DNA of 64,000 nucleotides from Asparagopsis taxiformis (taxonomy: Eukaryota > Rhodophyta > Florideophyceae > Bonnemaisoniales > Bonnemaisoniaceae), in contig JALQPE010000706.1 in NCBI GenBank assembly GCA_030407315.1, forward strand, positions 30,982 to 94,981. The letters are read 5' to 3'. Below the pieces are notes generated by a model. It was not told where the DNA came from and ran no database searches. It saw only the letters and a program-made list of their open reading frames with translations. A program made the translations under genes and the position numbers. Positions 57,913 to 64,000 of this stretch are shown piece after piece; positions within the stretch are counted from its first letter, which is position 1; each line of letters opens with the position of its first letter.

Positions 57913-60482
57913 ATGAAGAAGCCAAGCACAAGACCTGGAGCGAAAACTTCCGGGCATGGAAAGGAACTTCGTTCCGGAAGATTTCAAGACTCAGTTGAAG
58001 TTCTATTCGGATGTCATGGAAGGATCAATGAATACCCGTGTCGACCCCCGCGGGTGTATACCGCTTACTGCTGTTCGGAATATCGTGCGGTCTGGTGTGG
58101 AACGAATGAAACTGATATTCACTGGATCGATGAAATATGATTCGGGCGTGTGATGGAACAGATGGTGTAGATGGCTTTGTAGCCGGTTCCGACAATGCCA
58201 TCGTTGTCGAGCTGACAGGGTCGTTGAAAAGACACGTGCTGGATTTCTTCAAATCCCAAACTGGCTCGGATGGAGAGCTCCTTAGCGAATCGAAAGCGAA
58301 AGAGAAAGTAGAAAGCCGCTCTGTCTGTTACGGTGTCGTCGACGGGATGCACAGACTTACGGCAATACAAGAGCTGATGCAAGAAATACCAGAAAGGTGG
58401 GACTCGTTCTTATGGCCAGTCACAATTCTTGATGGGGGCAGTCTATTCATGTACTGAAGCAGCTCGGGAGACACCAGAATCGAAAGCATAACTCGAACTT
58501 TTACATCGAAACCACTTTCTATGATATGCTTCATGGCATGAAGGAGGAGGCTGAGAGATTACAGAGCATGTCATCCCGGAAACCCTCGGCCAAGCAAGTA
58601 GCAGCAGCATACGACGGCTCCACACACTTGAAGGACAATACCATCAGACAAACTGCTGCCACTGCTCCTCGACTACCCGACAGGGTGGTGGATGAGATCG
58701 GTTGATAATGAATTCAGAGTTCCCTGATCTTGTAGGATCCATTGCTGGTACAAAAGACGTTCGTCGAGGAGGTGATTCAAAATATCTACAGTGGAAACCA
58801 GAGTATATCGGAACTTTATTAACATTACTTCCCTGAAGTCGGCGACGAAGTTTATGAACGCTTCTGGACCAGATGCTGAGGAAATTCAAGTTTGCACATT
58901 GTATAGAATGCGAGATCTTTCCAAATTGAACAAGTTTAAACCGATTTCATACAAGATAACAGTACAGCAGTTCGAACTCACGTGTGCAGCAATGAAAGAG
59001 GCTCGCAAATTTGAAAGTCTACATGAAGATAGTACATGGCCTCCTGAAATGGAGGCAACGAAAAAAAACTTGCTTCGCACTACAAAGTTTGATTCCGAAG
59101 TCACAGAAAACCTCGGCAATGACCATGGACGTTCTGAATTCACTCCTGAACCAGTACAGGAAAGTTTGTCCACAGATCCCCTTGAAAGAGAAGAAATATG
59201 CCGAAAGTCGAAACCAAAGACCGGACCAGGATTCTAAAGAGAAGGAGACCGATTTTCGGCAAGATGAAAGGACATCCGGAGATCCCGACCCTAATTCCCG
59301 CGTGGGAGACGATGTTGACCTGATCCACGGTCCACCCCCGTGCGAAGTGCAGGAATTAAATAAGCAGGAAAATGTTGGAGAAGAGCCTAAGTTCAGTCAG
59401 GTTACTACTGGCTCTGTCCAAGACGCAGTCGGAATGGGTACTGAAGCAAAAAAAAGTTCGAAAAATGGGTCAGCACCGAAAACACTGGAGAAAAGTTGCA
59501 GAAACTCAAAGTGTCAACTCTGAGAGACTGAACCTACGCGCAAAGCGAAACTCCCTTGGGGCTGGCAAACATGACAACATTGAATACGTATCCGAAATGA
59601 AGATAACCTGCCACCAGATGAAATGGCAAGAGTTCGATAAGGAGTTCTGGACAGATGAAAAACCACTTCTAGATATGATGCTAACTGATCCTCCGTACGG
59701 TACACCTAGATCCAGATCGCTTCGTAATTCACCTTACGATAACTTTATTCCGACAAAGATATCAAGGATCTATGCCAGTTTTCAAGAAGGGTTTTGAAGC
59801 CTGGGGCTGGTTCTTCTGTTTCGTTTCTGTTCGGAACTTTCCCCTCCTCACTGATGAGCTCCGAAATGCAGGCTTTGAATGTCCGGACTACCCTTTTGTT
59901 ATTATGAAGGATACGAGTACTATTCAGCACCACCGAGGCGATACGTTTCCACAGAATGCTTGTGAATTTGCCGCTTTCGCAAGAGCTCCGGGAATCCGAA
60001 CAGATGGGTTCAAACCTGACCTTCGTAGCCCGTACCACTTCATCTCAACTGACACGAAACGAATTCGCTGCAATTGCTGGAGTTCCTGTTCCGAAGGACA
60101 AGCTCCTCACTCCAGGAACAAAGTCACCAGTTCTGACAGAAGAAAGAATATCAGTTTGCTTTCGGAAGTAATCAATACGTTCTGTCCGGAACGTGGTTCT
60201 GTCATCGATGCTTACGGGGGTACATTAACACTGCCATTGCAGCCATGGAAAACTGCTCGTTCGTGCGTGATAATTGAGGCCAGTGCCAACACTTTTCGTT
60301 TAGCGTACGAGAGACTCCGTTCTGTAGCTGAAATATATATCAACCAAGAAATCAAGCCTATTCGAAGGTCTAAGAGGCGGGAAAACAGAGAGAATGCGTG
60401 GAGGACACGTCTGTGTTTTCGGAAGTGGACGCGGACGTCCAGTCTCTCTAGTACGGGTCCTAGTCGCCCCGAGATTTACTAA
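57913..60482 (+). pseudogene. Broken ParB-like amino-DNA-methyltransferase, second copy
   Basis: Successive plus-strand frames give one protein interrupted by indels. First is a ParB-like part: FVPEDFKTQLKFYSDVMEGS (57971 on), then after a shift near 58145 CYGVVDGMHRLTAIQEL (~58330), the counterpart of LDGAHRSKA in the first gene. Next come a helical segment KPSAKQVAAAYDG (~58575) and a charged linker (58791-59523). The methyltransferase has MMLTDPPYGTPRSR (~59680) followed by RGSVIDAYGGTLTL (~60200), again class beta with DPPY before the AdoMet motif. It ends in a basic tail at 60482 and has no SET domain. The frames show at least five shifts. It is a divergent neighbour of the 55.6-56.6 kb gene, as the first copy is of the 462-residue gene. 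Confidence 0.75.
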
Positions 60483-60496
60483 GAGGACAATAACGT

Positions 60497-60532
60497 CCGC
60501 GTCCAAAAAAAATAAAAATTTTTTGGATGCGG
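60497..60532. repeat. Hairpin after the methyltransferase relic
   Basis: Arms of 14 nt (CCGCGTCCAAAAAA and TTTTTTGGATGCGG, one mismatch) around an 8-nt loop, 15 bp after the stop at 60482. It could form part of the 3' end or the element border. Confidence 0.65.
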
Positions 60533-60535
60533 CGT

Positions 60536-60960
60536 ACACTTTCTCTGTACATATGGCGGAATACTAGGGCCGACAATCCACTTTCTCTAGTCCATATGGG
60601 GATACAGGACCCGACATCAACTTTCTCTAGTACGTTTGGGCGGAATCCTAGGACCCGACATCCACTTTCTCTAGTACATAGGCGGAATACTAGGACCCGA
60701 CATCCACGTTCTCTAGTACGTTTTGGCGAATACTAGGACCACTCCACTTCTCTAGTACATATGGCGGAATAATAGGACCCGACATCCACTTTCTCTAGTA
60801 ACATATGGCGGAATACTAGGACCCGACATCAACTTTCTCTAGTACATATGGCGGAATACTAGGACCCGACATCACTTTCTCTAGTACATATGCGGAATAC
60901 TAGGACCCGACATCCACTTTCTCTAGTACATATGGCGGAATACTAGGACCCGACATCCCA
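60536..60960. repeat. 43-bp minisatellite
   Basis: About ten units of roughly 43 bp with the core CTCTAGTACATATGGCGG, AATACTAGGACCCGACATCC. Units vary by one- and two-base indels. A first partial unit (CTCTCTAGTACGGGTCCTAG) already lies in the 3' end of the methyltransferase frame near 60445. Confidence 0.9.
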
Positions 60961-61529
60961 GTATACAATATATCAGCGAAAACCGGGAGGGAAGAAATTA
61001 CAGCGGATGGTAAATTCAGGGCCCATATCGGACCGTATTTTATTCTCTCATTTAGGAAACTGCTCGTATACAATACGTCTCTCTAGAATAGGGAATACAT
61101 ATCTGGGTCAAATCTAGGAAATAAATACCCGGTTAGAATAGGAATACGTATCCAGCCAGAATACAAAATACCTGTCAGCATATCGTCGATCACCCATCTC
61201 CCTCACTATCGCGTTCTCCTACCATCCGAACGCCATGCACCACCATCCGCACATACTGTGCAAGAACCCTCACGACCTAGATTACAAAAAATACGCTCCT
61301 TCCCATACCATCCCCGCTTCCTCGACACCACCCCAGCCCATTAAATCATCAAGACATCAAACACACGAACATGGTCAGCAAAATCTACACCCACTTGAAA
61401 CGCACTCTCACTTCTATCGTTGCCCCAAATATACACATCCAGAAACACCTCACAGCTTCTTCCCCATCTTCCTACATCCCTTCTTCACTCTCCTTCAGTC
61501 CTGCCGTTCCTGCTTCACCACTCCTGCAT
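60961..61529. other. Region without a supported gene
   Basis: About 570 bp. Repeated GGGAATACATAT/GGAATACGTATCC motifs near 61090-61160, then C/A-rich sequence. An ORF from ATG 61371 (88 codons) runs into the repeats and has no motif. Confidence 0.4.
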
Positions 61530-62560
61530 CACATTACACAACATCAGAATCAACCACAACAGTCAGACTCAAAAGCAACGCTTACCACGACAGATATCCT
61601 AGAAACTCCCTTACTACCTCTCCGAGAGGATGACTGAATCATCCATCTACACAAAAATACAAAACCATGATCCAAAAACCTTGCAATGAATAATCAAAGT
61701 CAGCAGTCCATATCTTCGCAAAACAAGTCTTGGTGCTCAGTAAAACTTACCTTCTGTCATCAACATTCCTGCATCATCTACACAACATCGGAATCAACCA
61801 CAACAGTCAGACTCAAAACCAACCTTCCATCACACAGCATACTTTCAAAACTCGCCACACTTACCTTCGCTCCACACACATACACCCCATGACTCAATAG
61901 GCTTCCAATGAAAAAATATCGCATCAACGGAAATAGTCAGACTCAAAACCAACCTTCCCTCGCTGCTTACTTTCAAAACTCGCACACTTACTTTACCTGT
62001 TCCATCCTGCACACAATAAAACCATAAATCACGTAATCGTGTAGCCAAGAAAAGTAGTCAGCATTCGGCATCTTCGCACACAACGGTCCTGGGCGCCCAA
62101 TGTGACTTACCTTCCGTCATCACTATTCCTCCATCACCTACGCAACATCGGATTCAATCGCAACAGTCAGATTGAAACCAACGTTTTTCCCTCGCTACAT
62201 ACCCTGAGAACTCGCAAATGTACCTCTCATCCATCCTACACACAATAACAAACCATGATCCAAAAACCTTGCAATTAACAATAATCATAGTCAGCAGTCC
62301 ATATCTTCGCAAAGCAACATCTTGGCACTCAATGAAACTTACCTTCCGTCATCAACATTCCTGCATCATCTACACAACATCGGAATAAACACAACAGTCA
62401 GACTCAAAATCAACACTTCCCTCACAGCATACTTTCAAAATTCACGTACCTCTCTTCCATCCTCCGCTCAATACACACCATCAGTCAACAGGCTTCCATG
62501 AAAAATATCGCATCAACGGAAATATTCAGACTCAAAACCCACGCTCCCTCAACGCATACC
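61530..62560. repeat. Diverged higher-order repeat
   Basis: The motif ACAACATCGGAATCAACCACA, followed by ACAGTCAGACTCAAAACCAAC, TACTTTCAAAACTCGC and CTTACC, recurs near 61535, 61785, 61930 (partial), 62145, 62380 and 62515 (partial). Spacing is irregular (about 130-250 bp), so units have gained and lost segments. Any ORFs are incidental. Confidence 0.8.
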
Positions 62561-62585
62561 CTCGAGGGTAGAGGATGGAACGAAG

Positions 62586-62623
62586 GTACGTGCGCGAATC
62601 TTGATCAAGATTCGCGCACGTAC
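62586..62623. repeat. 38-bp perfect palindrome without spacer
   Basis: Arms of 19 nt (GTACGTGCGCGAATCTTGA and its exact complement) meet at TTGATCAA with no loop. It stands at the right edge of the higher-order repeat. Confidence 0.92.
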
Positions 62624-63215
62624 AAAGCAAAGTCGGTCAAAGAAGATCAGTCGGTGATGAGGCGAGTGGAGCCTGCGGCGTCGACCGGACAGCTTTCTGC
62701 GTCCGCTTAAGTCTTGCTGTGCATACTCGAAATCATCGCCGGCAGTGAGATTGAGTATGGCCCAAGCCATGGTCTCTGATTCCCCGAACAAAGAGATCCG
62801 GATCGAGAACAACGAATATAAACATATAATCATATATATGAGAATCCATTTGCTTTCTTACATGATCTGTGCATATCCGCTGTAAAGCACATTCAGATTC
62901 CACGAAGTTGGAAATAAAAAAGTTTATTATTACAAATGAATTAATGAAAATTCATCTCCCAGGGCAGTCGTTCGTCCTTCCATGCACACGTTGCCAGCAC
63001 GCAATGTGATGTAACAGTTGGAATGATTGAAACTCTCGGTTAAATTCCACCGTTGGGATGTCAGCTGGAGGGAGCACAAAACTATACCCACAAAACTACG
63101 AAACGAACACGTTACATTCCAAGTCTCGAAGGCACCACAAAAAAAATTGGTCGCATCTGGACGGCACAGTCTCCCCTGTTCAGCTCGCAATCCTCCCTTT
63201 TGCGTCAAACTCGAC
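62624..63215. other. Region without a supported gene
   Basis: About 590 bp. Frames on both strands are open for 60-100 codons but show no motif. It probably contains the promoter of the zinc-finger gene that follows. Confidence 0.4.
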
Positions 63216-63899
63216 ATGGAATGCAAGTATGAAGGGTGCTTCTACTACTGCGTAGATGCTTATGCGCGCGCGCTGCATGAGCGAACGTGTCGCTACCGTT
63301 TCAACCCCTCTCCCCAATTTCACAACGCTCGTGTCCCTGCCGTCACCACATGAGCCTGCTCGAAACGGCGACCATGATTCCCCGCAACACAGCTCCCCAG
63401 ACCCAGAATCTGGTCGTGCTTCCTCCAGCGACTCACCCTGTGACGCTTCTCACTGCCACCAACCTCAACCCCCTCCCGCGCAGACACTCCTCGTGCAATC
63501 CCTCGCCGCCAGTCTCACAAACCCTCGAGTACAAGGCCGGCGCTGGCCGCGTGAGCGAAGTCATCACCATCCTACAAGACCCCGCATTCTCCCTAGAAAA
63601 GTTCAACAGCGCCGTTCGCAACCGTAGAAGAATGTCGCCACGTTACCGCTTCCATGGTCGAAACACATTTCCGCACCGAAGGTTACAAGAGCCACATCAT
63701 TCCAGACAAACAAACTGGTAAGTACTCGGCACAGCTGTACCTCCGCGACCCAGTCGACATGCTCCGCAGGCAGTTAGCACGGGCTAACGACAAAATACTC
63801 TCTTCCACCCTCTCCACAGACCGCCCCAGACGGCAACCGCAATATTTTCTCATCCCCTACACACAGAATTCGCGAAAAAACGCTGCACCAGGTTACTAG
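63216..63899 (+). pseudogene. Broken zinc-finger gene, possibly the N-terminus of a transposase
   Basis: The ATG at 63216 begins MECKYEGCFYYC, forming C-x4-C-x12-H-x3-C (CKYEGC ... HERTC), a single C2HC finger. The frame stops at 63353. Protein-like sequence continues in other frames: YKAGAGRVSEVITILQDPAF and LEKFNSAVRN (~63525-63615), then VETHFRTEGYKSHII and YSAQLYLRDPVDMLRRQLA (63654-63800). A zinc finger followed by a YLRDPVDML-like stretch recalls the N-terminal part of KDZ/Plavaka-type transposases; this is a weak resemblance. Breaks may be introns or indels. The window ends before any catalytic domain could appear. Confidence 0.4.
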
Positions 63900-64000
63900 A
63901 CAGCGCGTGCAGCTCTCGGAAAGATCCACAGTCGTATATGGGCAGAGGAAAATGATCCCACCGCTTCCTCCTTTGCCGGCCTCCTCCAAGTGTACTCCTA

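Overview
The window is eukaryotic nuclear DNA. It carries intronless or nearly intronless genes for endomembrane functions (a GPI mannosyltransferase-like protein, a pepsin-type aspartyl protease, a nucleotide-sugar transporter), broken Mediator and SM-protein genes, AATAAA signals, and nested transposable elements. Compact single-exon genes surrounded by Ty3/gypsy elements would suit a florideophyte red alga of the Chondrus type. That assignment is inference: no marker gene in the window fixes the taxon.

Layout. 0-8 kb: a 6-kb unit bounded by two identical short palindromes. It holds a divergent pair: a 1169-residue protein joining a ParB-like domain, a DPPF amino-DNA-methyltransferase and a SET domain (minus strand), and an unknown 462-residue protein (plus strand). 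An unknown 507-residue protein follows. 8.5-12.1 kb: a decayed Ty3/gypsy element. 12.1-24.5 kb: the only ordinary host-gene stretch. 24.6-30.4 kb: an element encoding a tyrosine recombinase, an unknown 262-residue protein and a Ulp1-type cysteine protease with a C-terminal zinc-binding domain. 30451-43874: a complete Ty3 chromovirus in minus orientation, with 809-bp LTRs differing at one visible base, a 5-bp target duplication, and a 985-codon ORF on the opposite strand. It is inserted in the flank of the recombinase element. 44.5-47.1 kb: a second, broken copy of the Ulp1 part. 47.8-49.8 kb: a gene whose product begins with a close imitation of the histone H3 tail, split by a solo LTR. 50.9-54.6 kb: frameshifted MED13-like and SLY1-like sequences. 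55.6-60.5 kb: a second divergent pair (a relative of the H3-mimic protein on minus, a broken ParB-methyltransferase on plus). 60.5-62.6 kb: tandem and higher-order repeats. 63.2-64 kb: a broken zinc-finger gene running toward the window end.

How the parts fit together (inference). Several mobile or mobile-looking units encode chromatin-directed proteins: a DNA methyltransferase fused to a SET histone methyltransferase, an H3-tail mimic with a winged-helix-like and a barrel-like region, a chromodomain integrase, and a de-SUMOylase-type protease fused to a zinc finger. The ParB-methyltransferase occurs twice, each time divergent from a gene for a barrel-like protein, so a two-gene epigenetic module of mobile elements is the most interesting hypothesis here.

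Two cautions. Many breaks between 50.9 and 60.5 kb are single-base indels without accompanying nonsense decay, so assembly error must be separated from true pseudogenization. Family calls rest on reading motifs by eye; no database search was run.
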